From positions 542 to 5,763 of the forward strand of contig DFYR01000042.1 in NCBI GenBank assembly GCA_002383375.1: 5,222 bases of DNA, written 5' to 3'. Under the pieces are notes generated by a model, which saw only the letters and a list, made by a program, of their open reading frames with translations, was not told where the DNA came from and ran no database searches. The DNA comes from Spirochaetaceae bacterium UBA4077. Lineage in GTDB: Bacteria > Spirochaetota > Spirochaetia > Treponematales > Rectinemataceae. The translations under genes were made by a program, and so were the position numbers. Shown in pieces: positions 5,129-5,222 of this stretch. Positions within the stretch are counted from its first letter, which is position 1, and each line of letters begins with the position of its first letter.

Positions 5129-5222
5129 TCAGTTCTTGACGGCGTTCAGTCCGCCCACGATCTTGAGAATACTGCCATTGAGAGTGACCTGGAGCTGGCC
5201 TTCCCACTTGAACATGGCTTCG
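5129..5222 (-). CDS. 3' end of an unidentified minus-strand gene (partial)
   Basis: Thirty codons run from the window edge to a TGA at 5131-5129, followed closely by a strong terminator, which supports this frame as real coding sequence. The residues end in ...GSILKIVGGLNAVKN and include FKWEGQLQV. They alternate polar and hydrophobic as in beta-strands. I do not recognise the family from so short a piece. The 5' part lies outside the window. Confidence 0.65.
   Translation of the reverse strand, partial: EAMFKWEGQLQVTLNGSILKIVGGLNAVKN

Overview
This window is chromosomal DNA from a bacterium of balanced base composition with AT-rich intergenic stretches, so it does not look like a high-GC streptomycete. 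The LacI-type and glycoside hydrolase family 2 (GH2) remnants at the right end suggest a sugar-degrading organism. Spirochaetes and some Firmicutes or Chloroflexi carry similar proteins, but the phylum cannot be fixed from this sequence.

Left part (86-3043, minus strand): one complete 985-residue regulator of the AfsR/SARP-like BTAD type. It has an N-terminal winged-helix DNA-binding domain, a BTAD helical domain, an NB-ARC-type STAND ATPase and C-terminal TPRs. A strong ribosome-binding sequence near the left edge hints that another minus-strand gene starts just outside the window.

Centre (3044-4174): a 153-bp divergent intergenic region separates the regulator from two plus-strand genes. 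Each gene encodes a small, apparently secreted SnoaL-like/DUF4440 (NTF2-fold) protein, and the two are tandem paralogues. The intergenic region holds heptamer direct repeats in 11-bp register (3080-3086, 3091-3097, 3113-3119) and a TACAAT -10 element 9 bp after the second repeat. This is the geometry of SARP-activated promoters. A GC-rich hairpin and a consensus ribosome-binding site follow. The simplest model is that the regulator controls the paired secreted proteins.

Right part (4175-5222): a small basic orphan ORF (4325-4573) with a good ribosome-binding site is followed by an AT-rich gap. Next, on the minus strand, is a gene wreck. The start of a LacI-family regulator, ending inside its helix-turn-helix, is joined out of frame near 4935-4941 to the last ~95 residues of a GH2 enzyme. 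A 14-bp CG-centred palindrome, possibly an old LacI-type operator, overlaps the start of the remnant. Beyond a strong bidirectional terminator (5083-5111), the 3' end of an unidentified minus-strand gene runs off the right edge.

The most interesting unit is the divergent regulator, repeat-bearing promoter and tandem secreted SnoaL-like pair. The second is the lacI/GH2 deletion scar. No tRNA, rRNA, CRISPR array or insertion sequence was seen.
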